This document shows, piece after piece, positions 35,312 to 45,348 of a stretch of DNA of 64,000 nucleotides (its first letter is position 1; the number at the start of each line of letters is the position of its first letter). Source of the DNA: Xanthomonas sp. CFBP 8443 (lineage in GTDB: Bacteria > Pseudomonadota > Gammaproteobacteria > Xanthomonadales > Xanthomonadaceae); assembly GCF_025666195.1 (NCBI RefSeq), contig NZ_CP102592.1, forward strand, positions 4,030,001 through 4,094,000. Direction: 5' to 3'. Below the pieces are notes generated by a model that worked only from the letters and a program-made list of their open reading frames with translations, did no database searches and had not been told where the DNA came from. Position numbers and translations under genes: made by a program.

Positions 35312-36550
35312 TCACTTCAGTTCGGCGATCGCGGCCGGGTCGGCCTGCGCCTGCACCCGCTCGAGCAGCCGCAGCAGGTTGCCGCCCCAGATGTTGGCGA
35401 TCTGCCGTTCGCTGTAGCCGGCCTGCAGCAGGCGCTCGGTGATGCGCGGCAGTTGCGAGACGTCCTCCAGCCCGGCCACGCCGCCACCGCCGTCCCAGTC
35501 CGCGCCCAGGCCGACATGGTCGGGGCCGGCGACCTCGAGGATGTGCAGGATGTGCTTCATGTAGTCGTCGAAGGTGGCGCGCGCGACGCCGTATTTGGCG
35601 TCCAGCGCCTTGCGCTTGGCCATCACCTCGCGGTACTGCGCGGGCTTGATCGCCTGGCGTCCGCCGTAGCCGGCGAACAGCGCGCGCAGCTCCTCGCCAT
35701 AGGCGGGATCGCGGTTGCCCGGGATCAGGTAGCCGGACAGCGAATTGACCTGGATCACGCCGCCCTTGGCCGCCAGCTTGCGGATGCGTGCGTCGTCGAT
35801 GTTGCGCGGATGCGCATTGAGCTCGCCTGACGCGGTGTGCGACAGGATGATGGGGGCGGTGGACAGTTCCAGCAGCTGGTCGAACACCGCGTCGGAGGCG
35901 TGCGACTGGTCGAGCACGATGCCCAGGCGGTTGGCCTGCGCCACCAGCGCCCTGCCCTTCGGGCTGAGCCCGTGCCACTGCGGCCCCTTGCTGTCGGTGG
36001 AGGAATCGGCAAAGTCGTTGTTGCTGGTATGCACCAGCCCGAGCATGCGCACGCCGAGCCGGTAGTAGGCGCTCAGCAGCGTCGGATCGGCGGCCAGCGG
36101 CGAGGCGTTCTCGATGCTGATGTAGACCGAGCGCCTGCCGGCGGCCTTGATCCTGGCCGCATCCCCGGGCGCGGTGGCCAGTTCGAATTTGTCCGGGTGG
36201 GCGGCGACCATCTCGCGGATCTGCGCCAGGCGCTGCAGGCCGAAGTCGCGCGCCTGGCGGTTGCCCGCGTCGCTGCGTTCGCCCTGCGCGGTGTAGATCA
36301 CCCAGAAGCCGCCGTCCAGGCCGCCTTCGAGCATGCGCGGATAGTCGACCTGGGTGCCGTCTTCGTCGTAGTGGTGGTGGTCGAGGATGTTCCAGCCGGG
36401 GCGCGCGAGATTGGCCGGCGTATCCAGGTGCGTGTCCAGCACCGGGAAGCGTGCGTGCAGCGCACGCGCGCGCGACAGCCCGTCGGCGGCCGGCAGGTCG
36501 CCGCAGCAGCAGGCCAGGCACAACAGCAGCAAAGGACGGAGTTTGGGCAT
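35312..36550 (-). CDS. Membrane dipeptidase (renal dipeptidase family M19), exported
   Basis: A 412-residue zinc dipeptidase. The signal sequence MPKLRPLLLLCLACCCGDLPA is lipoprotein-like, with several Cys around 15-18. Zinc-site motifs are FPVLDTHLDTPANL (HxD), VYISIENASPLA (Glu), LGLVHTSNNDFAD (His) and IILSHTASGELNAHPRN (His). AGPDHVGLGADWDGGGGV is the conserved C-terminal loop. It follows the Oar-like receptor by about 100 bp in the same direction, so it could trim peptides taken up by that receptor. Xanthomonads keep such receptor-dipeptidase pairs. ATG 36550 is chosen because it begins the signal peptide. Confidence 0.92.
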   Translation of the reverse strand: MPKLRPLLLLCLACCCGDLPAADGLSRARALHARFPVLDTHLDTPANLARPGWNILDHHHYDEDGTQVDYPRMLEGGLDGGFWVIYTAQGERSDAGNRQARDFGLQRLAQIREMVAAHPDKFELATAPGDAARIKAAGRRSVYISIENASPLAADPTLLSAYYRLGVRMLGLVHTSNNDFADSSTDSKGPQWHGLSPKGRALVAQANRLGIVLDQSHASDAVFDQLLELSTAPIILSHTASGELNAHPRNIDDARIRKLAAKGGVIQVNSLSGYLIPGNRDPAYGEELRALFAGYGGRQAIKPAQYREVMAKRKALDAKYGVARATFDDYMKHILHILEVAGPDHVGLGADWDGGGGVAGLEDVSQLPRITERLLQAGYSERQIANIWGGNLLRLLERVQAQADPAAIAELK

Positions 36551-36652
36551 CGGGTATCCGCTCGTACGCAGCGCGGGCATCGGCGGTCCGCGCCGGTGCC
36601 TTCGCCAGGGGGAAAAGGGTCCGGCCCGCTGCGCGGCGGGCCGGTGCGTGGA

Positions 36653-39600
36653 TCAGAAGTCGTAGCTGAGCGTGACCCGGCCCGAGCGCGGCGCTTGATA
36701 CGCCACCACCTGGTCCCACAGCGGGTTCGTGCTGTTGTCGGGAAGCTGCGAGAACGGATAGATGTTGGTCGCGGTCTGCTCGTTGGTCACGTTGAACACG
36801 TCCAATCGCAACGCCAGCTTGCCGCTGGCGAACGCAGGCTTGTAGGTCACGCCCAGGTCGAGCTGGGCGATCCAGCCCAGGCGCCCCTGCGAGCCCGGAG
36901 GCGACGGTTCGCCGGTGCCGGTTTCGGCGTTGTAGCAGAAGTGGTAAGGACCACCGGTGATCGCGCTGCCGCCATATCCGGCCGGATCCCTGCCGGGGTA
37001 GTTGTCGCCGTAGTAGTTGCCCAGGCAGTTGCGCGGCGCGCCCGAGATCAGGCTGAAATTGGCCGATGCGCCCCACTGCGGCGTGAACTGGTAGAAACCC
37101 AGCAGCTTCAGCTGATGGCGGTGATCGTTGGATTGATCGCCGTTGAAGTGCTCCATCAACGCCGCATGGTCCCAGCTCTGCGTGGTGGAGACCGAGGCCT
37201 GGCCCTGGTAGCTGCCCAGCGCGCCGCCGGTGCGCCACAGGTCCGAGCGCACCTGGCCTTCGGTGGTGCCGTAGCTGTGCGACCACACGTAGTTGGCCTT
37301 CGCATACCACTTGCCGTCGAACGGACGCTCCAGATTGAATTCCAGCGCCGAATAGTTGCGCTTGAACTCCGGGAAGCCCGCCGCCTGGCGGCTCACCGAC
37401 ACCTCATGGAACTGCCCGTCGGTGCCGATCACGCCCCAGGTGTTGGTCTGCCCGGGATTGATCAGCGCCGCGCCGGAGACTTTCGACCAGTCGATGGTGA
37501 CGCCCTGCGCGGCGGCGGCCTCGATCAGCGCGGTGTTGGAGACGTCGTAGTTCTGGTCGTCGATACCGGCGTTCAGGCGGCGATGGGTGCCGCGGAACCC
37601 GAACACCCAGCCGCTCTCCAACTGCTTGGTGAAGCCCAGGATGATCTCGTCCTGGTTCTCGCCCTCGATGTCCTTGGCCACCGCCGTGCGCACGTCGGCG
37701 ACGCGGCCGAAGCGCGAGTTGGCCGACACCGCAGAACCCAGCTGCTGGGCGAGGACCGGCGTGCCATCGGCATTGACGCCGCTGTAGGTGAAGTAGGTGT
37801 CGGTGTTGATCGCCGGCGTGAACAATCCGACCGGCGACAAAGGCAGGCCCAGATAGTAGCGGCCGACGCTGCCGAACACCTTCAGGCTGGAATCGCCGTT
37901 GACGTCCCAGCTGAAACCCAGCCGCGGCGCCCAGGCATCGTCGACATCGATGTAGGCGGCGCCGAACGGGGTGTAGTTGGTGAACTCGTCCTTGCGCAGC
38001 CCGAGGCTGAGCAGCAGGTTGTCCGTGACCTGCCATTTGTCTTCGATGTAGTACGCGCGCTGCTTGGCTTCGTAGGAATAGAGGCTGGTGTTGACGGTAC
38101 GGATAACGTAATAGCCCTGCGCCCCGTAGACCGGATCCACCAGGCCCGGACTCGGCGCGCCGACGCCGCCGGCCTCGTTCGCCGACTGGCTCACCAGACC
38201 GCCGGTCTGCAGGCCGAGCGGATCGCTGGTCTGGCCGTACGTCCACGAATAGCCGGGGCCTGACAGGATCGACCCCACGTCCGTGCCCTTGGACTTCTGG
38301 TTGTCGATGCCGAAGTTGAGCGTGTGCTTGCCCACGCGCCATTCCAGGTTCAGCCGCTGGTTGTCCTTCTCGTATTCGCGGTCCGGCGAACTCACCGAGG
38401 TGACCAGCTGCCGGCCGACGATCGGCGCGCCGCCGACGTAGGCAGGGTTCTGCAGCGCGGCGCTGATGATCACCGGCCCGTTGCCGGCGTCGTAGTTGTA
38501 GGGGGTCAGCTCGTCCGGGGTCTTCATCTTGCCGTACAGCGCGGTCAGGGTGATGTTGTCGCCGAAGTAGCCGGTGTATTTTCCGGAGAACAGCGTCGGC
38601 CCGGTCTTCCACGTGGACTCGTCGGTGAGATAGCTGCCGCGCTCGCGATTGACGTAGTCGTAGCGGTAGATGGAGCCTTGGGTTTCGGCTTCGTCGCTGG
38701 CGCCGGTCACCTCCAGCAGGTGGTTGTCGGTGATGTACCAGTCCAGCTTGGCGTACCAGCGCTTCTGTTCGTAGTCGTAGTCGGTCAGGCCGCCGGTGCG
38801 GCCGTTGTCCGAATCGCGATTGGAGACCGTGCGCACGCCGTCGGAATCCACCTTCTCCGCGGCCAGGAAGAAGAACAGCTTGTCCTGGACGATGGGGCCG
38901 CCGATGTAGGCGCTGTACGTGGTCTGGCTGGCTTCGGCCTCGCTCTGCGGCTGGTACAGGCCGTTGGCCGAGCGTGCGTACCGGTAGGCGGCGTTGTTCA
39001 CGCTGCTGCCTTGGCTGTCGGGACGCCAGTACAGATCGCGCTGGTTGGCCTTGAGGCCGTTCGGCTCCCAGATCACCGCCGCGCCGAACTTCCATTCGTT
39101 GCTGCCGCGCTTGCCGATCTGGTTGATCACCCCGCCGTTGGAGCGGCCGTACTGCGCGCCGTAGCCGCCGGTGAAGATTTCCTGCTGATCGATGGCGCCA
39201 TACGGCAGGGTCAGCCCGCCCAGGCTGTTGCTGGCGGTGGTGGTATTGAAGCCGTTGAGATAATAGGCGTTCTCGCTGGCCGCCGATCCGCCGAAGCTGG
39301 GCAGCGAGCCGCCGAGCGGGCCGTTGTCGAAGCCGCCGCTGTTGACGACCACGCCAGGCGCCAACAGCGCGATGGCTTCGGCGGTGCGTCCCAACGGCAG
39401 CTGCTGCAGTTGTTCGGCGGTGATCACGGTGCGCGTGTCCACGCTGCTCACGTCGATGGGCGACAACCCCGACGCGTTCACGGTCACGCCTTCCAGGGTC
39501 TGCACACCGGCCGCAGAGAACGACACGTCGGTGCTCGCGCCGACGGTGATGCTGACGTTCTCGCGGGTCTGCACCACCGCACCGTCGCGTTTGACCGTCA

Positions 39601-39820
39601 CCTTGTAGGTGCCCAGCGGCAGGTTGCCGGCCTGATAGCGGCCACGCGCGTCCACCGGCACCTCGCGACTGAACCCGCTGTTGTTCTCCACCAGCACGGT
39701 CTGGTTGGCGCCTTCGGCGACGCTGCCGGCAATGCTGCCGGTGGTGGACTGTGCAAAGGCGCCGCCGACGGCGGCGGTCAGCGCGAGCGCCAGGGCGCTC
39801 TTGCGGATCAATCGATTCAT
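36653..39820 (-). CDS. TonB-dependent receptor, Oar-like
   Basis: A 1055-residue outer-membrane receptor. A signal peptide (MNRLIRKSALALALTAAVGGAFA, cut near 23) precedes a carboxypeptidase-regulatory-like domain (about 24-110: GSIAGSVAEGANQTVLVENNSG...GRYQAGNLPLGTYKVTVKRDG). The plug is about 125-250 (DTRTVITAEQLQQLPLGRTAEAIALLAPGVV, NAYYLNGFNTT, EIFTGGYGAQYGRSNGGVINQI), then a long barrel ending in RVTLSYDF. Oar-like receptors take up peptides or other large ligands in xanthomonads. Its promoter carries the GGGTAGG direct repeat shared with two other genes here. The dipeptidase follows. Confidence 0.94.
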   Translation of the reverse strand: MNRLIRKSALALALTAAVGGAFAQSTTGSIAGSVAEGANQTVLVENNSGFSREVPVDARGRYQAGNLPLGTYKVTVKRDGAVVQTRENVSITVGASTDVSFSAAGVQTLEGVTVNASGLSPIDVSSVDTRTVITAEQLQQLPLGRTAEAIALLAPGVVVNSGGFDNGPLGGSLPSFGGSAASENAYYLNGFNTTTASNSLGGLTLPYGAIDQQEIFTGGYGAQYGRSNGGVINQIGKRGSNEWKFGAAVIWEPNGLKANQRDLYWRPDSQGSSVNNAAYRYARSANGLYQPQSEAEASQTTYSAYIGGPIVQDKLFFFLAAEKVDSDGVRTVSNRDSDNGRTGGLTDYDYEQKRWYAKLDWYITDNHLLEVTGASDEAETQGSIYRYDYVNRERGSYLTDESTWKTGPTLFSGKYTGYFGDNITLTALYGKMKTPDELTPYNYDAGNGPVIISAALQNPAYVGGAPIVGRQLVTSVSSPDREYEKDNQRLNLEWRVGKHTLNFGIDNQKSKGTDVGSILSGPGYSWTYGQTSDPLGLQTGGLVSQSANEAGGVGAPSPGLVDPVYGAQGYYVIRTVNTSLYSYEAKQRAYYIEDKWQVTDNLLLSLGLRKDEFTNYTPFGAAYIDVDDAWAPRLGFSWDVNGDSSLKVFGSVGRYYLGLPLSPVGLFTPAINTDTYFTYSGVNADGTPVLAQQLGSAVSANSRFGRVADVRTAVAKDIEGENQDEIILGFTKQLESGWVFGFRGTHRRLNAGIDDQNYDVSNTALIEAAAAQGVTIDWSKVSGAALINPGQTNTWGVIGTDGQFHEVSVSRQAAGFPEFKRNYSALEFNLERPFDGKWYAKANYVWSHSYGTTEGQVRSDLWRTGGALGSYQGQASVSTTQSWDHAALMEHFNGDQSNDHRHQLKLLGFYQFTPQWGASANFSLISGAPRNCLGNYYGDNYPGRDPAGYGGSAITGGPYHFCYNAETGTGEPSPPGSQGRLGWIAQLDLGVTYKPAFASGKLALRLDVFNVTNEQTATNIYPFSQLPDNSTNPLWDQVVAYQAPRSGRVTLSYDF

Positions 39821-39971
39821 GCTCTCTCCCCGAAGATGTGAAAGTCGTTGACGGCCCAACGAGACCCAGCGCGACGCCGGGCGGCGATCCGTCCGGGCAC
39901 TCTGAAAAAACCTGCCCGATGCATGGCCGATGCCGATTGGCGATCGGGTCGTGCGTCCCCTGGCCGCTTCG

Positions 39972-40036
39972 ATACTAGGCAGCCCATCACGTCGCGGACC
40001 CACCCGCGACGGGTAGGTGCGCAGCCGGCGGGTAGG
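39972..40036 (-). promoter_or_regulatory. Activator-type promoter with GGGTAGG direct repeat (receptor 1)
   Basis: On the plus strand GGGTAGG lies at 40011-40017 and 40030-40036, 12 bp apart. The -10 hexamer of the minus-strand gene reads TAGTAT (complement of 39972-39977). The near edge of the repeat is 39 bp from the hexamer coordinate, the same as in the other two promoters. No -35 hexamer is evident, as expected for an activated promoter. The region is shared with the divergent hemL. Confidence 0.65.
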
Positions 40037-40133
40037 CGACATGGCACGTGCAGGCGGGAGCCGCGACAATAGGCGGCATCGCTCCGCGCCCGGCCCACTC
40101 GGCCCGGCCAGCATCGCCAAGGATCTTTCGCCC

Positions 40134-41426
40134 ATGAACCATTCCCGCTCGCACGCCCTCTTCAGCCAGGCGCAGTCGCTGATCCCCGGCGGCGTCAATT
40201 CGCCGGTCCGCGCCTTCAAGTCGGTGGGCGGCGAACCGTTCTTCGTGCAGCGCGCCGACGGCCCCTACCTGTACGACGTGGACGGCAACCGCTACATCGA
40301 CTACGTCGGCTCGTGGGGCCCGATGATCGCCGGGCACAACCACCCGGCGGTGCGCGAGGCGGTGCAGCGCGCGATCGGCGACGGCCTGTCGTTCGGCGCG
40401 CCCTGCGCGGCCGAGGTGACGATGGCCGAAACCATCACCCGGCTGGTGCCCTCGTGCGAAATGGTGCGCATGGTCAACTCCGGCACCGAGGCCACGCTGT
40501 CGGCCGTGCGCTTGGCGCGCGGCGCCACCGGGCGCAGCCGCATCGTCAAGTTCGAGGGCTGCTACCACGGCCACGGCGACTCGTTCCTGGTCAAGGCCGG
40601 CAGCGGCATGCTGACCCTGGGCGTGCCGACCTCGCCGGGCGTACCGGCGGGCCTGAGCGAACTCACCGCCACGCTGAGCTACAACGACGTCGAGGGCGCC
40701 ACCGCGCTGTTCGACGAGATCGGCGGCGAGATCGCCGCAGTGATCATCGAGCCGGTGGTCGGCAACGCCAACTGCATCCCGCCGCGCGCAGGCTACCTGC
40801 AGCACCTGCGCGACCTGTGCACGCGCCACGGTGCGCTGCTGATCTTCGACGAGGTGATGACCGGTTTCCGGGTGGCGCTGGGCGGCGCGCAGGCGCACTA
40901 CGGCGTGGTCCCGGACCTGACCACCTTCGGCAAGATCATCGGCGGCGGCATGCCGGTCGGCGCCTACGGCGGCCGCGCCGACCTGATGCGGCAGATCGCC
41001 CCTTCCGGGCCGATCTACCAGGCCGGCACGCTCAGCGGCAACCCGGTGGCGATGGCCGCCGGCCTGGCGATGCTGGAACTGGTGCAGGCGCCGGGCTTCC
41101 ACCAGCGCCTGGACGCGGCCACCGCCGCGCTGTGCGCCGGGCTGGAGCAGGCCGCCGCGGCCGCCGGCGTGGCGGTCACCACCAACCAGGTCGGGGCGAT
41201 GTTCGGCCTGTTCTTCACGACCGAGAAGGTGGAGACCTACGCCCAGGCCACCGCCTGCGACACCGCCGCATTCAACCGCTTCTTCCACGCCATGCTCGCG
41301 CGCGGCGTGTTCCTGGCGCCGTCGGCGTACGAGGCCGGCTTCCTGTCCAGCGCCCACGACGAGGCCGTGATCGAAGCGACGTTGGCCGCGGCGCGCGAGG
41401 CATTCGCCGTGGCCGCCTCCGGCTGA
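40134..41426 (+). CDS. hemL: Glutamate-1-semialdehyde 2,1-aminomutase
   Basis: A 430-residue PLP enzyme that makes 5-aminolevulinate from glutamate-1-semialdehyde in the C5 heme pathway. The start [33 protein letters not shown] is textbook. [55 protein letters not shown] and [17 protein letters not shown] (the PLP lysine is in FGKIIGGG) are intact. It is divergent from receptor 1. Confidence 0.97.
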   Translation: MNHSRSHALFSQAQSLIPGGVNSPVRAFKSVGGEPFFVQRADGPYLYDVDGNRYIDYVGSWGPMIAGHNHPAVREAVQRAIGDGLSFGAPCAAEVTMAETITRLVPSCEMVRMVNSGTEATLSAVRLARGATGRSRIVKFEGCYHGHGDSFLVKAGSGMLTLGVPTSPGVPAGLSELTATLSYNDVEGATALFDEIGGEIAAVIIEPVVGNANCIPPRAGYLQHLRDLCTRHGALLIFDEVMTGFRVALGGAQAHYGVVPDLTTFGKIIGGGMPVGAYGGRADLMRQIAPSGPIYQAGTLSGNPVAMAAGLAMLELVQAPGFHQRLDAATAALCAGLEQAAAAAGVAVTTNQVGAMFGLFFTTEKVETYAQATACDTAAFNRFFHAMLARGVFLAPSAYEAGFLSSAHDEAVIEATLAAAREAFAVAASG

Positions 41427-41647
41427 GCGAAAACCGAGCACCCGGTCGCGACTTTGCTTTTGTCGCGGCCGTGTCATAAGTTCGACATTCAAGGCCAACG
41501 GACGGCGTCAGGGCGGGGGCCCGTGGAATCACGCGGCACGCGAGCTTTCCGCGCTCTGCGCGGCAGGCCGGCACGTGTCCGGTTCCGTACCGTCACCCGA
41601 ACCGCCAGAGGGCGCAAGGGCGACAGCTGCAGACACTTCCTGGCGAC

Positions 41648-44422
41648 ATGCTCAAGCCTGTCACGCTGTTGAATCCGCGTTCCTCGCCAGCCGGGCACGA
41701 CAGCCCTGCCGTGCCCGACTGGGTACTGGCCGACAAACTGGCGCCGCCGCGCTCGCGCGTGGCGGCGGTGGCGCGCGAAGCGTTGCTGCAGCGCCTGGAC
41801 CGCGCCGCCGAACTGCCGCTGACCCTGCTGCTGGCGCCGCCCGGCTTCGGCAAGACCACCGTGCTCGGGCAATGGCACCAGCGCCTGCGCGAACGCGGCG
41901 ACGCCGCAGTGGCGTGGCTGTCGCTGGACGAGGACGATGCCGATCCCGGACGCTTCCTCGCCTACCTGGCGCTGGCCGCGCGCGGCGCCGGCGTCGAACT
42001 GGGCGCGCCGCTGCAGGCCGCGCTGCAGCAGCAGGGCCAGGACCTGGACGTGGCCGCCACCCTGCCCGGCCTGATCCGCGCGATCCGCGCCGCGCCGCGC
42101 CGCCTGCTGGTCATCCTCGACGACTACGACCGCGGCCATGCCGCCGCGCTCGACGACGCGGTGACACGGCTGGTCGAACATGCCGGCGGCCAGCTGCACC
42201 TGCTGCTGGCGACGCGGCGCGCGCCGGCGCTGCCGCTGGCGCGCTGGGCACTGCAGGGCCAATTGGAACGCATCGGTGCGCGCGAACTGGCGCTGGACGA
42301 AGCCGAGACATTGGCGCTGCTGGGACCGCACGTGCCGGCCGCGACCGCCCGCCAGCTGCGCCGGCAGACCGAAGGCTGGGCGGTTGCGCTGCAACTGGCC
42401 GGGCTATGGCTGGGCGGCGACGAACAACGCCGCGACGACCTCGGCCGCTTCTCCGGGCGCACCGCCGAGCTGGCGGCCTACCTGGCCGAACAGGTGCTCA
42501 ACGACCTGGACCCGGCGTTGCGCGCGTTGCTGCTGCAACTCTCGCCGCTGGAGCGGTTCAACGCCGCGCTCGCCGACGCGGTGCGCGAGCGCGACGACAG
42601 CGGCCGCCTGCTGGAGCGGCTGGCGCACTTCCAGGGCCTGCTGGTGGCGCTGGACGGCGAGCACGAATGGTTCCGCTTCCATCCGCTGTTCGCCGATTAC
42701 CTGTATCAGCAGCTGGAGCGCGACACGCCGGGACTGGCGCCGCAGCTGCACCGGCGCGCCGCACGCTGGTTCGATGCGCACGGACAGTTGCCCGAAGCGG
42801 TACGGCATGCGGTGCGCGGCGGTGCGATCGACAGCGCCGCCGACTGCATCGCCCGCGCCGGCACCTGGCAGCTGCTGCTGCGCCACGGCACCGCGTCGGT
42901 GCGCGCGCTGCTGCGCCGGTTCCCGCGCAGCAGCATCGGCGAACGGCCGGCGCTGAACCTGACCCAGGCCTACCTGCACATGAAGCTGGGCGAATTCGCG
43001 CATGCGCAGACCCTGCTGGAACGCTTCCGCGATTTTCCCGAGCCGGTGCGCGCACCGTTCGAGCGCGACTACACGGTGGTGGTGGCGCTGCTGCGCGATC
43101 TGCTCGACCAGGTCTGCGCCAACCCGCGCGGGCAGGCGCAGATCGCCGCGCAGGCGGCGGCGCTGGACGAGGACGACCATCTGGGCCGTGGCACCCTGTG
43201 GTGCATCTGCGCCACCACCGCGCTGGGCCGCGCCGATTTCGCCGCCGCCGAACGCTATGCGCAGCTGGCCGGCACCGCGATGCAGGCCAGCGGCAGCGAG
43301 GTCGGCGCCAGCTATGCGCTGATCCATCTGGCGCAGAGCCACTACTATCGCGGCCAGCTGGAGCGGGCCGAGGCCATCTGCCGCCAGGCGCTGGCCATCG
43401 CCCAGCGCCAGCAACAGCTCGACCCCACCCTGCAGGCGGTCGGCCAATGCCTGCTGGCGCAACTGCAATGCGAGCACGGCCGTTACGACGACGCCGCCGA
43501 CTGCCTGCAACCGGCGCTGGGCTTCCTCGAGCAGCACGACGGCTGGCTGGACGTGTACGCCGCCGGCTACGAGACCGCGCTGGTGCTGGCGCGGCAGCAC
43601 GACCGCAGCGGCCGCGCCGCGCTGGACCTGCTCGACCACATCGACCGCATCGCGCATGCGCGGCACCTGGGCCGGCTCGCCGACCTGGCGCTGGCCTGGC
43701 GGCTGCACGTGCTGCTCGACCAGCCGCCCTCGGCGGCGATCGACGTGCTGGTCGCGCGCGCCGGCGGCGAGGCGCGTTTCGCGCACGCGCTGAGCCAGCC
43801 GCAGGATTGGCGTTTCCTGGCCGCGCTCGGCTTCGCCCTGGCCCGCTGGCATCGTCTGGGCGGCCGCACCCGCGCCGCGCTGGCGGTGCTGCAGGGCGTG
43901 GAGGCGGCATGCGTGGCCGCCGACAACCGCGTGCATCTGGCGCGCGCGCGTGCGCGCATCGCGCTGGTACTGCACGACCGCGGCGAGTCCGCCGCGGCCC
44001 TGCCCTACCTGCGCCACACGCTGCAGCACGTCGCCAGCACCCAGGCCTGGCAATGCCTGCTGGAACTGGGCGTGCCGGGCAAGGCGCTGCTGCGCATGGC
44101 ACGCCAGCAGGATCCGCAAGCGGCGCCGAACACGACCCTGGCCATGACCATCCAGACTCTGCTCGACAAGCTGCGCCACGGCCAGGACAGCGCTGCCGAG
44201 CTGTTCAGCGAACGCGAACTGGAAGTGCTGGCGCTGCTGGCGCAGGGCGCCGCGAACAAGCAGATCGCGCGACGCCTGGCGTTGTCGGAGAACACGGTCA
44301 AGTTCCACCTGAAGAACCTGTACCGCAAGCTGGAAGCCGGCACCCGCGAAGCCGCGCTGGCCAGCGCGCTGCAACGCGGCCTGCTGCAGCGCATGGCACC
44401 GCCGGATGCCGCGCTGGACTGA
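41648..44422 (+). CDS. LuxR family regulator, MalT-like (large ATP-binding type)
   Basis: A 924-residue STAND-type activator with the MalT plan. A P-loop ATPase domain (Walker A in LLLAPPGFGKTTVLGQW, about 61-77; Walker B-like LLVILDDYDRG) is followed by a winged-helix/arm region, a long TPR-like sensor (about 420-830: RGQLERAEAICRQALAIAQ and similar) and a C-terminal LuxR HTH (about 853-910: FSERELEVLALLAQGAANKQIARR, LSENTVKFHLKNLYRKL). MalT binds direct repeats called MalT boxes (GGGGAKGAGG). Three nearby promoters share GGGTAGG direct repeats, making this protein the leading candidate activator. Its inducer is unknown. The amine oxidase operon follows azurin. Confidence 0.92.
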   Translation: MLKPVTLLNPRSSPAGHDSPAVPDWVLADKLAPPRSRVAAVAREALLQRLDRAAELPLTLLLAPPGFGKTTVLGQWHQRLRERGDAAVAWLSLDEDDADPGRFLAYLALAARGAGVELGAPLQAALQQQGQDLDVAATLPGLIRAIRAAPRRLLVILDDYDRGHAAALDDAVTRLVEHAGGQLHLLLATRRAPALPLARWALQGQLERIGARELALDEAETLALLGPHVPAATARQLRRQTEGWAVALQLAGLWLGGDEQRRDDLGRFSGRTAELAAYLAEQVLNDLDPALRALLLQLSPLERFNAALADAVRERDDSGRLLERLAHFQGLLVALDGEHEWFRFHPLFADYLYQQLERDTPGLAPQLHRRAARWFDAHGQLPEAVRHAVRGGAIDSAADCIARAGTWQLLLRHGTASVRALLRRFPRSSIGERPALNLTQAYLHMKLGEFAHAQTLLERFRDFPEPVRAPFERDYTVVVALLRDLLDQVCANPRGQAQIAAQAAALDEDDHLGRGTLWCICATTALGRADFAAAERYAQLAGTAMQASGSEVGASYALIHLAQSHYYRGQLERAEAICRQALAIAQRQQQLDPTLQAVGQCLLAQLQCEHGRYDDAADCLQPALGFLEQHDGWLDVYAAGYETALVLARQHDRSGRAALDLLDHIDRIAHARHLGRLADLALAWRLHVLLDQPPSAAIDVLVARAGGEARFAHALSQPQDWRFLAALGFALARWHRLGGRTRAALAVLQGVEAACVAADNRVHLARARARIALVLHDRGESAAALPYLRHTLQHVASTQAWQCLLELGVPGKALLRMARQQDPQAAPNTTLAMTIQTLLDKLRHGQDSAAELFSERELEVLALLAQGAANKQIARRLALSENTVKFHLKNLYRKLEAGTREAALASALQRGLLQRMAPPDAALD

Positions 44423-44457
44423 GTGCGATCTCGCAATCGCGAGAGTGGTCGCTATTT

Positions 44458-44525
44458 TGTGGGAGCGACTTCAGTCGCGACAGGCGTTACCGGGAAAGCC
44501 CGTCGCGACTGAAGTCGCTCCCACA
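44458..44525. repeat. REP pair forming a perfect 24-bp hairpin
   Basis: TGTGGGAGCGACTTCAGTCG (start of 44458-44481) and its exact reverse complement (44502-44525) enclose a 20-nt loop. It is a head-to-head pair of the xanthomonad/pseudomonad-type REP. Placed between the convergent LuxR and azurin genes, it may stop transcripts from both sides. Confidence 0.9.
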
Positions 44526-44624
44526 GGTTGAGTCGGCGCTGACGCAGGCCGAAGCCTGCGGCGCCATCATGTGCGAAAGGCTCTGCAGATCGCTGATCGC
44601 AACCTGCAGCGCAACTGCGGCCGC

Positions 44625-45080
44625 TCAGCCGAACACGAACTTGCCCTTCATCATCGCCCAGTGCCCGGGGAACGAGCAGAAGAACGTGTAGTCGCCGCCC
44701 TTGCTCAGCTTGGCGGTGGAGAACTTGACCGTGTCCGACTGCCCGGCGCCGATCACCTTGGTATGCGCGATGATCCGCGCATCGCCCTTGGGCAGGTAGT
44801 TGTCGGCCAGGCTGGAGCTGGTGCCGGCATTGGCCACCGCCTGGAAGTCCGCGGTCTTGGTCAGCACCCAGTTGTGGCCCATCACCGCGGCGGCGAGCTT
44901 GCCGCTGTGCTTGAGCGTCAACGCCACTTCGGTGCAGTCGGCGGCGACCTTGATCTGGGTCTGGTCGAAGGACATCTGGTCAGTGCCGGTGATGGTCACC
45001 GCGCAGGTCTTGGCCCAGGCGGCCGGCGCGAACGCGAGCGCGGCAAGGACCAACAGGGGAGACAGGAACTTCGCTTTCAA
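44625..45080 (-). CDS. Azurin (periplasmic blue copper protein)
   Basis: A 151-residue azurin. A signal peptide (LSPLLVLAALAFAPAAWA) is cut before KTCAVTITGTDQMSFDQTQIKV. The type-1 copper ligands are visible: His in AAVMGHNWVLTK, then Cys, His and Met in FFCSFPGHWAMMKGKFVFG. No ATG fits. A TTG at 45080 has an ideal AAGGAG 6 nt upstream and gives a proper signal peptide, so a TTG start is assigned; the upstream ATG at 45209 adds unrelated sequence. It lies downstream of the amine-oxidase operon in the same direction but 268 bp away. It could carry electrons from periplasmic dehydrogenases. Confidence 0.93.
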   Translation of the reverse strand: MKAKFLSPLLVLAALAFAPAAWAKTCAVTITGTDQMSFDQTQIKVAADCTEVALTLKHSGKLAAAVMGHNWVLTKTADFQAVANAGTSSSLADNYLPKGDARIIAHTKVIGAGQSDTVKFSTAKLSKGGDYTFFCSFPGHWAMMKGKFVFG

Positions 45081-45348
45081 GACGGACTCCTTGGACAGTG
45101 GGAACGGCAAGCGCGAGCAACCTCGCCACCGATGCGACGCGCGTGCAGCGATGTCGCCAAGACTGTCTGCCTTTGCACAAATGTTTGTCAACGACGATCG
45201 CTCGTGCACTGCAGCATCGGCGCAGCGGCAGTGTCGTCCTTTCCTAGGCGGATCCCGCCGCGCTCGCGCATACGGAGCACGCGCGCAGCGCGCAATCCCG
45301 CGCGGGAGCGGTCACGTGGATGGGGTCCGCCCGAATGCAGGACACGTT

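Noticed and set aside
41575..44691. A 1038-codon plus-strand frame over the LuxR gene
   Set aside because: It is a different frame of the same DNA, Arg/Gly-rich and without domains; the 41648 frame has Walker and HTH motifs.
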